The notes: generated by a model from the letters alone, not told the origin. DNA of 64,000 bases from Azorinus chamasolen (GCA_963576725.1 OY755237.1:56829805-56893804); one strand, 5' to 3'. Shown: positions 22,782 to 32,884, numbered from the stretch's first letter. A program made the numbers and translations.

Positions 22782-23080
22782 CCGTATTTACGTATTCAGA
22801 CAGAAACACTTTGTCAAAATGTGCAGACCCAGGTCAAACTGCTCTTTCCTGTAGAAGCAGTTTGATATTAGAGTCTACACTGTTCGTTACTCCAATGGTT
22901 TCATTTAAAGTTATTAAAACAGTGCCAATTGACTTGTTCAGTTTTCGATGTCTTTAGATTTAGACTTATCGTAGCAAATAGTGAAGACCCTGATCAAATG
23001 GCTCCTTCAAGAGTCATTTTATCTGGGTCTGCAAATTTGCTAGAATTTGTCTATTAGAATTAACTACAGATAGTTCTTTT
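22782..23080. mobile_element. H6 hairpin element and an adjacent half copy
   Basis: The first copy (22782-22955) has a core around GCTCTTTCCTGTAGAAGCAG. A second core, ATGGCTCCTTCAAGAGTCAT, lies at about 23000 without clear ends. Confidence 0.55.
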
Positions 23081-23228
23081 GTATTGAGAAAACTGTATGG
23101 TATCTTTAACATGTATAAATATTATAGTCCATGTATTTAAAATTTTCTATCAATTTTCTCCTTTTCAATTGAGGGGATTTTAATAAGCCAGCTGTTTACT
23201 GTAAAAAATCTCAATTAAACTTATGATG

Positions 23229-26150
23229 ATAATTATTATTATTATTATTATTATTATTATACCATATTTATATAGCACTCTTTTCATATCTAAATACGTT
23301 CAAAAGTGCTTTACAATTAAAACATTTATACATACTAAAGCAGAAATTAAAGAAAATATAAGATATGCAATAGAAATAAAAACAAAACAAAAAAACAACA
23401 ACATAATAAACAAAACAAAAATATTTGCAGTGTATTTCTAAGGTATAAAAGAACATCGTATAACTCAAAATTTAAAATTCATATGCCTAATAAGGTATAA
23501 AACAATTATGATAAGAGAATAAAGCAATGTTGATGGCATACTATTTCTATAGTTAAAACATGCAACCGCTGTTTGGGCCTAAAATATATGTCAGCCACCA
23601 TAATACTTTAAAAAGGAACGATTTTACGAGATCTTTTAAAAGATTCAAGTGTAGCCGAGTTAAAACGTGCAACAGCTATTTGGGTTTAAAATATACATCA
23701 GCCACCGTATATCTTTAAAAAGAAATGTGTTTTAAGAGTTCTTTTAAAAGACTCAAGTGAAGCTGACTTCCGTATTCCCACCGGTAGTTCATTCCACAAT
23801 TTAGGAGCCGCCTTTGCAAAGCTACGATCACCATAGGTAACTGTACGGGATCTTGGTATCACGAGGGCCATAAAGTCATTTTTTGATCTTAAATCACGCT
23901 GTGGTTTATATATCTTTAACATGTTTGTGATGTAACTCGGAGATTTGTCATTCAATGCTTTATAGGTGTGAGTCAAAAGTTTAAATTCAATCCGGTGTTC
24001 CACTGGGAGCCAGTGAAGTTCCTTTAATACTGGTGTTATGTGGTCAAAACGAGATGTCCTGGTAATGATACGAGCTGCAACATTTTGGACAGTCTGCAGT
24101 TTGTTCAAAGTTGTCTTTGGTAAACCACAAAGCAGGGAGTTACAATAGTCAAGTCTGGATGTAACAAGAGAATTTACTAGGGTTTTTGTAGCATCAATCG
24201 TAAGATATTTTCTGATGTGGCCTATTTGTCGTAGCTGGGCATAACAAGACCTACAAACAGAATTCACCTGTTGCTCCATGTTCATGTTGGAATCAAGGAA
24301 TGCTCCTAAATTTCGAACCCACGTTGATGGTTTTATCTCAGCATCTTCAATTTTGATTTCTATGTTTGATACACGTTCTGCATTACGTTTGGAATTAAAC
24401 AGTATAAGTTCTGTTTTATCTGCATTTAGTTTTAGCATATTGTGGTGCATCCAGGAGACAACATCGTTTAGACAGGCTTCCACTCGCCTTATAACTTCCA
24501 TTTGTGTAGTAGTGTCAATGGGTTCAAATGATATATATAGCTGTGAGTCGTCTGCATAAAAATGATGATAAAGTCCATGGTTTCTACAAATTGCGCCTAT
24601 GGGTTTTGTATACATAATATAGTTTTTTGGCCCTAACACTGATCCCTGTGGTATACTGTATTTCATTAGGACTGGCTCAGAGAGTTCTTTGTCGATGCAC
24701 ACAGTTTGATAGCGATCGGTGAGATAGGATGTCATCCATGCAAGCGGTGTACCACCTATTCCAAAGTCATGTTCTAGACGTTCAAGCAGTGTGCTGTGAT
24801 CAATAGTATCGAATGCAGCGGAGAGGTCCAGTAATACGAGGACAGTAACCTTGTTTTGGTCTAGTGACTCGAGAATATCGCTTTGGACCTTGAGTAGAGC
24901 AGTCTCAGTTGAGTGAAACTTTCTATATGCCGACTGATGTTCCTCATGAAGATTGTTTATTGACAAGTGTTGTTCAACACGTTTATCCACTACCTTCTCC
25001 AAGATCTTTGAGATAAATGGGAGATTTGACACAGGTCTGTAATTTTTAAAAGAGTTTCGATCCAGATTTGGCTTTTTCATGAGAGGTCTGACATGTGAGA
25101 TCTTAAATACCTTTGGTACATATGCTGAGGCAAGAGACAGGTTGATAATTTTCATCAAAACTGGTAAAAGTTCATCGAGACATAATTTTAATAACCATGT
25201 TGGTATCGGGTCTAATTCACAGGATTTATTTGGGGACTGTAATATGATTTGTTTCACCTCCTTTGATGTAGCAGGAGTAAATGTTGTCAGATTTTCTACT
25301 GGAACCGTAGCAGGTTCAACATTCGCGTAATCATGCTCAACTTGCTTTTCTGAAGATGAATTTTTCAATGGAGCCGTATCAGATTCAGTATTCGGGTAGT
25401 CAAACTCAGTTTGCGTTTTTGAAGATATGTCACACCTAATAGCCTCTATTTTGTTAGTGAAAAAGTCAGAAAAATCATCTGCCAGTTTCTTGGGCGATTT
25501 GAAGAAAGGTAAAACAATATCGTTTGAAGAACCTAACAGATGTTTAGTCACCTTAAACAGACTTTTCTGGTCGTGTCCACAGGAGTTGACTTTGTCAGAA
25601 TAATAATTGACTCTAGCCTGACTAAATAATTTATTGGTTTTTGCACATTGGTTTCTGTAGATTTCATGGTGAACTGTTAATTTGGTTTTACGCCATTGTC
25701 GTTCAAGTTTACGTTTCAAATGTTTAGCAGCGTGTAGATCCTCGTGAAACCACTGACAAGATGGTCTTAGTATAATAGTTTTTGTACGGAGTGGAGCATG
25801 CTTGTTGATAAGTGCTGACATCTCCTCTGTGTACAAGTTAACTAGGTCGTCAAGGTCTGTACATTCTAAAGACTGGTTGAGAATTTTTGATGTCTGGATA
25901 TCTTTTTTAAAGACATCAACATTTATAGAGCGTAATCTACGAAAAGCTACAGTCTTGCTAATGGGAGCAGGTTTTGCCGCTTTGACACTGAAAGTCACTG
26001 CAAAATGATCTCGTGTCAATTTTCCAGAATTATCAGATAACCCGGGATCGCTAACTTCTATGTTAGAAACTATGTTGTCGGTATCTCTAGTGATCACGAC
26101 ATCTAGCGTATGTCCACCAACATGTGTGGGTTCATTGACATGTTGCAATG
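23229..26150 (-). mobile_element. CR1/L2-type non-LTR retrotransposon (LINE), 5'-truncated
   Basis: The element lies antisense in intron 1. It has a reverse transcriptase frame, a 3' untranslated region and a short conserved tail (a motif like TATATAAATATGGTA on the minus strand) ending in an (ATT)n run at 23229-23263. That 3' microsatellite is characteristic of CR1/L2-group LINEs. The left end of homology is near the phrase HVNEPTHVGG. Most of the endonuclease is missing, so the copy is 5'-truncated, the usual result of target-primed reverse transcription. A 107-bp tandem duplication (23551-23765) lies at the end of the frame and start of the 3' UTR. Confidence 0.85.
23551..23765 (-). repeat. 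107-bp tandem duplication at the LINE 3' end
   Basis: Two copies, 23551-23657 and 23658-23765, share AAAAGA.TCAAGTG and CAGCCACC blocks with roughly 80% identity by eye. The copy nearer the frame contains the last codons and stop. The other is a degenerate copy in the 3' UTR. Confidence 0.7.
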
Positions 26151-26265
26151 ATGATAATGAGATAATTGTGGTCCACCATATAAATGCTGAGAGAATGGTA
26201 GACTCTATAGAAGAAAAGTATCTGTGAAGGAAATATATATTCTGTGAACTGCGTATGGGTGACAT
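23698..26265 (-). CDS. LINE reverse transcriptase, endonuclease remnant at N-terminus
   Basis: An uninterrupted 855-codon frame encodes the polymerase that copies element RNA into chromosomal DNA. Residues 42-92 are the C-terminal end of an APE-type endonuclease (HVNEPTHVGGHTLDVVIT and DHFAVTF). A linker follows, then the reverse transcriptase with NYRPVSNLPF at 408, LDLSAAFDTID at about 479 (catalytic Asp486), SIPQGSVLGP at 537 and FYADD at 569 (catalytic Asp572 and Asp573). The C-terminal region (LNKLQTVQNVAARIITRTS, AAPKLWNELP) is typical of CR1/L2 elements. The first about 40 residues do not resemble the endonuclease and probably come from flanking DNA, so the Met shown is not a genuine start. 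The lack of stops suggests a fairly recent insertion. Autonomous activity is not expected without the endonuclease. Confidence 0.88.
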   Translation of the reverse strand: MSPIRSSQNIYFLHRYFSSIESTILSAFIWWTTIISLSSLQHVNEPTHVGGHTLDVVITRDTDNIVSNIEVSDPGLSDNSGKLTRDHFAVTFSVKAAKPAPISKTVAFRRLRSINVDVFKKDIQTSKILNQSLECTDLDDLVNLYTEEMSALINKHAPLRTKTIILRPSCQWFHEDLHAAKHLKRKLERQWRKTKLTVHHEIYRNQCAKTNKLFSQARVNYYSDKVNSCGHDQKSLFKVTKHLLGSSNDIVLPFFKSPKKLADDFSDFFTNKIEAIRCDISSKTQTEFDYPNTESDTAPLKNSSSEKQVEHDYANVEPATVPVENLTTFTPATSKEVKQIILQSPNKSCELDPIPTWLLKLCLDELLPVLMKIINLSLASAYVPKVFKISHVRPLMKKPNLDRNSFKNYRPVSNLPFISKILEKVVDKRVEQHLSINNLHEEHQSAYRKFHSTETALLKVQSDILESLDQNKVTVLVLLDLSAAFDTIDHSTLLERLEHDFGIGGTPLAWMTSYLTDRYQTVCIDKELSEPVLMKYSIPQGSVLGPKNYIMYTKPIGAICRNHGLYHHFYADDSQLYISFEPIDTTTQMEVIRRVEACLNDVVSWMHHNMLKLNADKTELILFNSKRNAERVSNIEIKIEDAEIKPSTWVRNLGAFLDSNMNMEQQVNSVCRSCYAQLRQIGHIRKYLTIDATKTLVNSLVTSRLDYCNSLLCGLPKTTLNKLQTVQNVAARIITRTSRFDHITPVLKELHWLPVEHRIEFKLLTHTYKALNDKSPSYITNMLKIYKPQRDLRSKNDFMALVIPRSRTVTYGDRSFAKAAPKLWNELPVGIRKSASLESFKRTLKTHFFLKIYGG

Positions 26266-26383
26266 TGAAGAGTTAAGCTAAAGCTGCAAGCATAAAGCAG
26301 ATATCTGATAACAGCTGGAGTGACAGAAGTGATAACATTTACAAATCTGATCATCTGATCTGTCCAGGACTCTTAAATGAAGG

Positions 26384-26600
26384 TTAACCCTTTGAATGCT
26401 GGGAAATGAGTGTACTGCATTTTACAAACCATGTAGACCAAGAACAGAGGGCTCATAGAGGAGCCCTGAGATCAGGGTCTGCATTGGTTGTCATTCAAAA
26501 TCCTTTCAAAAAGTTACTCAGCTTTTCATTTGAATCCAACTGTTCACAAATGTCCCTTTAGAATATAGGTACAATAGTACTGCATCAAGCCTTTCAATGA
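26384..26600. mobile_element. H2 hairpin element
   Basis: TTAACCCTTTGAATGCTGGG opens it and the core is AGGGCTCATAGAGGAGCCCT. The right end merges into the 44-bp tandem repeat. Confidence 0.7.
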
Positions 26601-26725
26601 CTATACATAGGTACAATAGTATTGCACCAAGTCTTTAAATGGCTGTAGAATAAGTGTACTGTAGTATTGCACCAAGCCTTTCAATGGCTGTAGAACACCA
26701 GTACCAAACCTTTGAATGAACCTGT
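26565..26725. repeat. About 44-bp tandem repeat, three to four units
   Basis: Units contain GTATTGCACCAAGCCTTTCA followed by ATGGCTGTAGAA. They follow an H2 element, and the CCTTTCAATGGCTG part resembles the H2 left end CCCTTTGAATGCTG. Confidence 0.6.
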
Positions 26726-26936
26726 TTACCCTAAATATTTGGACACCTATTATGATATCATCTCACCTCTCCAATGGTTTGTAAAGCTGAATAATTCAAT
26801 TATACACCATTTTGACAACTTTTAAAGAAACTTTTTGAGTAGCAAATAGTGTAGAGCATATGCAAACTTCATGGACATAATAGATCTAGGTCTACACTAT
26901 TAGCCTAACTGTGTGTCTGAATATTTAGGGTAATTA
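26725..26936. mobile_element. H6 hairpin element with intact ends
   Basis: TTACCCTAAATATTTGGACA is mirrored by TGTCTGAATATTTAGGGTAA. The core has lost its apex. Confidence 0.8.
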
Positions 26937-27026
26937 CAAGTGAGACTGAACGTTGACGTAACATCGGGCTGATACAGGTTTTGTCCATATAAAATGAGTG
27001 GACTGATGTGAATGTAAACCAAAGAG

Positions 27027-27074
27027 ATGGCCTTAGCCAAGCTTATCAAAGACAAACTTGGACCCCACAAGAAG
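27027..27074 (+). CDS. Possible alternative first exon, 16 codons
   Basis: An ATG in good context (AGAGATGG) opens 16 codons reading MALAKLIKDKLGPHKK and ends at a donor AAG/gtatca in phase 0. That phase would splice correctly to the exon at 31352. There is no pyrimidine-rich acceptor upstream, so an alternative promoter is more likely than an internal exon. It is short, so chance cannot be excluded. Confidence 0.4.
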
Positions 27075-27118
27075 GTATCACTTTCATTTCATATATCAGT
27101 TGTGCACAATATTTAATT

Positions 27119-27334
27119 ATTAAACCTATGAATTTTGAATGTATCAAGTGGAATTGTCCATCAATGTTCAAAGCTTGAATTCTATCAGTTTAAAAGGATA
27201 TTGTAACCTTTGCTAGAAGATTTAATTGACAAACAGTACATACCCTGATCAGAGTGCTCTCTCTGGAGTCTTTTTGATTTGGGTCTACACTGTTTGCAAA
27301 TGCCAGTTTACTTATTTCCCATATTCAAAGGGCT
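27119..27334. mobile_element. H2 hairpin element, diverged
   Basis: The core is AGTGCTCTCTCTGGAGTC with AAACAGTACATACCCTGATC, and the right end is CATATTCAAAGGGCTAA. Confidence 0.55.
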
Positions 27335-27402
27335 AATGCGATATACAAGTGTACTGTATTAACATTCATGATGTTTGATTTAGTTATTGAGATATGACAT
27401 GC

Positions 27403-27628
27403 TTAACTCTTTGCATGCTAGCGGCAGATTCTCCCACAATTTATGACCCATGCAAACAGTTTGCACCCAGATCAAGCCCCACAAAATGTAGGGCCTAATC
27501 TGAAACCCAAACTCTTTGTCACTCAGGCTCAACTTCTGCAAAAAAGTCACAAAGAAAATTAATAGTTTGAAAATGTTGTAGATAAAAATTGAGCAGATGA
27601 CAAAATTACTTAACATGCAAAGAGTTAA
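27403..27628. mobile_element. H7 hairpin element with TTAA ends
   Basis: TTAACTCTTTGCATGCTAGC and ACATGCAAAGAGTTAA are clear inverted ends. The core AACAGTTTGCACCCAGATCA is H7-like with an unusual loop. Confidence 0.75.
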
Positions 27629-27679
27629 ATGTTGAAAGAAAGGAATGAATTCTGAAAAACCTTTCACCCTGTACTTGAT

Positions 27680-28010
27680 ACTCCCGCCTTTTTACAGCTT
27701 TGCAGTCAGAATAGATACAGTAAAACCTCTCTATAACCGCCACTAAATAGTTGGTATTTAGGGCAGGTGTCTGCTTAAAGCAAGGTGAATGTAAAACAGA
27801 ACGCTCCTATAGGAGCGTTCTGTTTCACTTTCACCTTGCTTTAAGCAGCCACCTGCCTTCAATACAAAATGCTTGATGTAATTTAGTGGCCGTTATAGAG
27901 AGGTTTTACTGTACATATATCAGACAGCTTCTGTTGGAGTGGTCTGATCAAACTCTGCTCTGTTTGCTTGTACTATGATATATCTGACTAAGACAATGAA
28001 TTTCATTTAT
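27680..28010. mobile_element. H1 hairpin element split by an H5 element
   Basis: The left piece TTTGCAGTCAGAATAGATA and the right piece CATATATCAGACAGCTTCTG, then TCTGCTCTGTTTGCTTG, are one H1 core separated by the H5 element at 27716-27913. Confidence 0.65.
27716..27913. mobile_element. H5 hairpin element, complete (reference copy)
   Basis: TACAGTAAAACCTCTCTATA is mirrored exactly by TATAGAGAGGTTTTACTGTA. The core is a long near-perfect palindrome with apex GAACGCTCCTATAGGAGCGT. TA duplication and CAGT ends suggest a pogo/Tc1-mariner source. Confidence 0.9.
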
Positions 28011-28034
28011 TTTGTAAATTGTACCTTAATTACT

Positions 28035-28165
28035 CTGTCGACAGACAAACTTAGCTTAAGCTACTGCAAACTCTGATTGATACATTACAGCTCCAAGAAG
28101 TTACACACTGTCTCATCTGGATCCAAGCTGTTTGCAAATGCATGTCAAGTCTAGATTAACTGAGG
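28035..28165. mobile_element. H7-like element
   Basis: GTTACACACTGTCTCATCTG and GATCCAAGCTGTTTGCAAAT are an H7 right arm. The left arm is weak. Confidence 0.45.
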
Positions 28166-28229
28166 ATTTTGATTAATAATTTTGGTTAATGTCAAGTCTA
28201 GAATACAGTCAAAACACTGAATGGTCATT

Positions 28230-28535
28230 TTGATGGAATGGTACATACATTATAATGGAATGGTACATACAATATGATGGAATGATGCATACATTATAAT
28301 GGAATGGTACATACAATATGATGGAATGATGCAGACATTATGATGGAATGGTACATACATTATAATGGAATGATACATACAATATGATGGAATGATGCAT
28401 ACATTATGATGGAATGATGCATACTTTATAATGGAATGGTACATACAATATGATGGAATGATGCGTACATTATGATGGAATGGTACATACATTATGATGG
28501 AATGGTATGTCATACATTATGATGGAATGATTTGT
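28230..28535. repeat. 22-bp minisatellite, about 13 units
   Basis: Units of the form GATGGAATGGTACATACATT alternate with GATGGAATGATGCATACATT. The minus-strand frame of 87 codons here (Tyr/His/Ser-rich) is an artefact of the repeat. Confidence 0.85.
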
Positions 28536-28544
28536 ACATTACAT

Positions 28545-28976
28545 TGAAATGATGGAGCATAACTTCTCAAGTTTTGTATAGGTACAACTATGAAACTACG
28601 TATGTATATGGATAGAGGGTGATGAAAGGATGTGCAGTCAACAAGGACTGTAACTCTAAGTTCATTTTAGAGTGATTTATTGACCCTTTGTTACTTTTCA
28701 TAAGTATTCTTTTGTCCAGAGCATAACTTCTCAAGTTCTACTTCTACATTACTTCACCACTGAACCTCAAATTTTGCATATGCATTTATAATGATGTGTA
28801 GATGTGTGTGACATAATTTTGATGTGAGTCATTCCTTGACTGGCCTTTAAAAAATTTCTTTCCATAAGTTTGGATGAAAGGATTATTGAGCTATTGTCTT
28901 TTTTATTGAAGTCATTGGATCTTTTGATGACAAGGTGGTGGGTGGGGTTATCAATCACCTATAGTGATAGTTCTAG
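28545..28976 (+). mobile_element. Helentron-like element, right half
   Basis: The right end is the hairpin ATCAC-CTATA-GTGAT followed by AGTT, CTAG and TT. Two copies of GCATAACTTCTCAAGTT (about 28557 and 28720) are internal repeats. The left end is not clear. It is followed directly by an H1 right-end fragment (28980-29014). Confidence 0.5.
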
Positions 28977-29036
28977 TTATTTTTTGCATGAATATTCATT
29001 AAGTAAAAGGTTAATGGAAATCAGTGCCAACTTCTT

Positions 29037-29262
29037 TCAACCCTGTCCCTCATAATATAGATGCCTTTTCACGATTTTGCAAACAGAGTAGACCCAGATC
29101 TATAGGAGCCATCTGATCAGGGTCTGCTCTGTTTGCTTTTGACATGATATGGTTCTGATTCTGCAGTTTTTGTCAATTGTAAAAAAAAGTTTACACTATA
29201 AAAAATCAGCTAATAAATATTCATGATGTAATTTTTTCTTACATGAATATTGCACAGGGAAT
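29037..29262. mobile_element. H1 hairpin element
   Basis: CCCTGTCCCTCATAATATAG opens it. The left arm of the core is cut short (AGACCCAGATCTATAGGAGC), and it ends AATATTGCACAGGGAA. Confidence 0.75.
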
Positions 29263-29630
29263 TTTAAGGTTTACATACGACGATAATTTAGAAATATCTG
29301 CATGAACGTGGTGAACTTTGTTGTATGCACACACAAACTTGTATAGTTCTCTGTAAAAATGTATAGAGAGATCAATCTGACAGCCGTATTTATATGGACA
29401 CAATAGCATAGATCACAAACAGCACTATAATATCCTGTTTTGCTCCTAAATAGTAATTATCAGTGTTAATTACCTGATCATTGTCAGGCTTGTTAAAAAG
29501 ACAAGTTCAAAGGTCAATAGGTAAACTTTCACCGTACTGCACTAGAATCACCCATATGGCCGTGCTGTCACACTGAGTTTAGGCTGAACGCTAAGTGATT
29601 TTTATCTGCCACAGTTTTTAGAATGTTGCT
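29263..29630. other. No clear feature
   Basis: Intron sequence without frame or recognised repeat. Confidence 0.35.
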
Positions 29631-29859
29631 TTAACCTTTTCCCTGGTCTATGTTTATTCCAAATTTCAATACCTACTGAATTAATTCATGGACAAAATAG
29701 TTATAATAAAATATGGAAGGTGGAACATTGCAGCCATTTTGGAAAGTAAAGAACCAGATCTTCATGTATTAAATTCCATTAGCAAACCCTGATCAGATGG
29801 CTCCAGTTTGGATCCTAATAAGACACTGATTTCATTTCTAATCTGGATTCAAATTGTTC
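29631..29859. mobile_element. H1 element fused to an H7-like piece
   Basis: TTAACCTTTTCCCTGG through CAGATGGCTCC (29631-29802) is reverse H1. The sequence then switches to GTTTGGATCCTAATAAGACA, an H7-like arm, up to 29859. Confidence 0.6.
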
Positions 29860-30102
29860 TTAACCCTTTCCCTGTTCTATACTGATGTAAGGAAGAACTA
29901 CATCATGAATATTTATTAACTGAATTTTTGTAGTGTAAAATTTTCAAGGAAATTCTTTGCTTCGACAGAAACTGTAGAATCAGATCTATATCACTGTTAA
30001 AAGTAAACAGAGTAGACCCTGATGAGATGGCTCCTATATCGATGGGAGCCGTCTGATCTGGGTCTACTCTGTTTGCCAATGCGTAATCAGGGAAAGGGTT
30101 AA
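29860..30102. mobile_element. H1 hairpin element, complete, reverse orientation
   Basis: TTAACCCTTTCCCTGTTCTA and AATCAGGGAAAGGGTTAA are intact. The apex ATGGCTCCTATATCGATGGG shows a small insertion in the loop. Confidence 0.88.
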
Positions 30103-30141
30103 GGGAAGTTGCAAATTGGTTCATTGTGTTGATTGAAAGAG

Positions 30142-30388
30142 TTAACCATTTGCCTGATACAGACATCTTTTGAAGCCTTTGCAAACAGAGTAGACTCAGA
30201 TCAGATTACTCCTGTAGGTCAGCTCTCTAATCAGTCTGATCAATCTGTTTGATTATAGATTTGTATAGATCTGAATCTACAGCTTCTGTTGTGGCCAAAA
30301 TATCTTGTGCTCATATACTATGTGAAAAATCAGCTATTAAATATTCATGTAATTATTCCTAATATGAATATTCAAAGGTACTGGGTTA
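30142..30388. mobile_element. H1 hairpin element
   Basis: TTAACCATTTGCCTGATACA to AAGGTACTGGGTTAA. One core arm is altered (CTGTAGGTCAGCTCTCTAAT). Confidence 0.75.
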
Positions 30389-30659
30389 AAGAACTAAATT
30401 TAATGAGGAGTGGGAGGAATATAGTGATTATAGCTAACATAGGTGTGACTTCACTTGATATTTATCAGAACTTTTCATAGTGCGAAATCTTGGTGCACTA
30501 AACAAATAATTTATCCATGATAAGTCTTGTCAGTGCTTTTTTCACTTTTAGGGGAAGGGTGATTACAATATTTTTTTTACCTTACACTGTCTTGGAATTT
30601 TGCAAACAATTTTGCTCAAGATTAGATGACGTGACATCTCTTCAGGATCTAAACTGTTG

Positions 30660-30960
30660 CTATAACCTTTTACTCCATAAAAACGTCTTTACAAACAAAG
30701 AAAGAAAGACTCCTTTGATAGCTTTCTGATCAAGGTCTACTCTGTTTATTATAGAATGATATAGATCTGATTCTACAGTTTCTGACATGGCCAAAACATC
30801 CTATATTTGTAAGTGATTGTAAAATTTCAACTAAGTGCTATTCTTGATATCAATAGGTATTTGTATTTATTGGCAAATTTGAGCCTTTCACTCTAAATGG
30901 ACTGTATCGTTAAACACTGATGGGCCATTCCATTTGAATATTCAGTATGCAAAAAGTTAA
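30660..30960. mobile_element. Partial H1 element followed by a partial H2 element
   Basis: CTTTTACTCCATAAAAACG to about 30860 is H1. TGGACTGTATCGTTAAACAC to GTATGCAAAAAGTTAA (30870-30960) is an H2 right half. Confidence 0.55.
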
Positions 30961-31172
30961 CCCATTCCCTCATATTGACGCCATTCGACGCCTCTGTAAA
31001 AATCACTTAATCAAACCATTGTGATAAATAAAACATTTTCTCCATAGGAGTTTCACATTGGTTTCAAAACTACACAATTCTAAATTGTGCCTTTTTTTCT
31101 AGTAAATGCTCCTTTTAGGTAGATTTATTCAAAGAGTTTGAGTTAAAAATAACCTATGAGGGAATGGGTTAA
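30957..31172. mobile_element. H3 hairpin element, reverse orientation
   Basis: TTAACCCATTCCCTCATATT and ATGAGGGAATGGGTTAA are the ends. The core has lost part of the second arm (ATTTTCTCCATAGGAG). It shares its left TTAA with the preceding H2 piece. Confidence 0.8.
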
Positions 31173-31197
31173 AGGTACCTCCCATCCTGTAGAGCCC

Positions 31198-31292
31198 TTC
31201 AGAGAGTAAACAAATAGAACCTGTCAGAGAGTAAACCTTGATACACAAATGAATGGAGCCTTCCAGAGAGTAAACCTTGATACACAAACAAA
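31198..31292. repeat. About 45-bp tandem repeat, two to three units
   Basis: CAGAGAGTAAACCTTGATAC with ACACAAA recurs just upstream of exon 2. Confidence 0.6.
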
Positions 31293-31351
31293 TAATGCAT
31301 CATTATTTGATTAAGACTTGCATGTAGTACTCTTAACTCTGCCTTTTTCAG

Positions 31352-31426
31352 CTTCATCCTCGGCCATATATATCATTCATAGGGAATGCTCCTGTGATAG
31401 AGAAGCCCGGCAAGCCACTCAAGGAG
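31352..31426 (+). CDS. Exon 2 of the split gene (residues 148-172)
   Basis: This exon has 25 codons between a good acceptor (gcctttttcag) and the donor GAG/gtaatt, phase 0 at both ends. It encodes LHPRPYISFIGNAPVIEKPG followed by KPLKE, a Pro-rich, repeat-free segment unlike the MITE-derived frames around it. It joins in frame to exon 1 (or the 27027 exon) and to the exon at 42142. No domain is recognised. Confidence 0.65.
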
Positions 31427-31639
31427 GTAATTGTTACATCCACTGGTACTTGGGTATTTGATATAACAGCAAATTTTATTATTGGGTAAATTTCGAGGAC
31501 TTTTCATCAAAAATATCTCATGCACATGAGTCTTATGTTACAGGAGACACTGTGAACTAAATTTCATATTGTAAAGTTATTTTAAACTTATTTCCTGATA
31601 GACAACTTTTGACCACTCATCTTAGGCAAACTTTTCAGC

Positions 31640-31980
31640 TTAAACCCTTAATGTGTGGGAACCGAGTATAATATAAGATATTTGCAGACAATGTAGATCC
31701 AGACCAAGGGCTGGTTAGGGATCGAATCCTTTGAATTTTGGGTCTGCACTGTTTGTCATAAAAATAATTAATAATTTTCTTCTGTGATAAATGTTGATAA
31801 AAAATTTTGTTCAATTAATATTCAGAATTTAGGTGTGAGCAATTATTCAGCAGGTTAAGGGTTTAATGTAGACTGTCATTACTTTTGTAAATTGTCTGGA
31901 TCAAGGTGAGATGCCAAGTAACTTCACGTCTCATCAGAATCTATACTGTTTGACACTCTGATACTGATTGTTGAAAATAA
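31640..31980. mobile_element. H2 hairpin element and adjoining H7 core
   Basis: TTAAACCCTTAATGTGTGGG to GGTTAAGGGTTTAA (31640-31865) is H2 with a damaged core. AGGTGAGATGCCAAGTAACT/ACGTCTCATCAGAATC (31905-31940) is an H7 core. Confidence 0.6.
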
Positions 31981-32119
31981 ATTCAAGAAATTCAGGCAGC
32001 TGCTAGATGACAATTAATTTTCTGATGCATTGTTTGAAGTATTGGTAAGAGTCAGATTTACAGATTTTTAGACTTTTAAGAATAATGTATGATATAATTT
32101 AATGGTGTGAGAATCATAT

Positions 32120-32331
32120 TTAACCTTTGAATGCGAGACATGAGTTAGCAGTCTTTTGAAAACAATGTAGACCCTGAGATCAGAGTGTTCCTAGAGGAGC
32201 CATATGATCAGAGTCTGCATGTTTGTCATTCAAAGTCCTCTGGCAAATCATACTCTTTCTTGCTGAAAAGATACTGTTGTCAAACAATAATGGACCACTT
32301 GACTTTGAAAACTCATCATTCAAAGGTTTAA
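32120..32331. mobile_element. H2 hairpin element
   Basis: TTAACCTTTGAATGCGAGAC and TCATCATTCAAAGGTTTAA. The core is AGTGTTCCTAGAGGAGCCAT. Confidence 0.75.
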
Positions 32332-32547
32332 ACTATTTAGCAAGTCATTGTATCCAGGTAGCTATTGATGGTACAGTCATTTAGCATGTAATTATTATTT
32401 CACTGTATGACATCCTTAAGTCAGTAGTATAATGTTATTTTAAGTTTTCTTGCCCTGGTTGTTGGAGCGCCCCATGCTCTAGAGCTGACGTCCATCGATA
32501 TGTATCACTAACGTCCGCTAAGACAATCTGCAGCAGTCCTGTAGTAA

Positions 32548-32795
32548 GTTACCCGGCAGTGATTGATGTTATTGTTTGTTAGGGCTAACAGAGGGCTGAG
32601 GCTTCACTTACACTGTGAGTGATTGATGTTATTGTTTGTTAGGGCTAAAAGAGGGCTGAGGCTTCACTTATATTGTGAGTGATTGATGTAATTGTTTGTT
32701 AGAGCTAACAGAGGGCTGAGGCTTCACTTACACAGTGATTGGTGTTATTGTTTGTTAGGGCTAACAGAGGGCTGAGGCTTCACTTATATTGTGCT
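32548..32795. repeat. 60-bp minisatellite, four units
   Basis: Four nearly identical units contain TGATTGATGTTATTGTTTGT and AGGGCTAACAGAGGGCTGAG and end CACTTACACTGTGAG. One unit is a few bases short. Confidence 0.85.
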
Positions 32796-32884
32796 AGCAT
32801 CATGTCATCATAGGAAAGGAGGCATTAAGATTTAGACACAAATCTGCTGCTGCAAACAGTAGCATAAATAAGAGGTGTATATCA

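Noticed and set aside
24278..26008. Three plus-strand frames of 68-93 codons
   Set aside because: Shadows of the LINE reverse transcriptase on the opposite strand.
28250..28513. 87-codon minus-strand frame rich in Tyr, His and Ser
   Set aside because: Encoded entirely by the 22-bp minisatellite.
28230..28535. CRISPR-like regular repeats
   Set aside because: Units are contiguous with no unique spacers, in a eukaryotic intron; it is a minisatellite.
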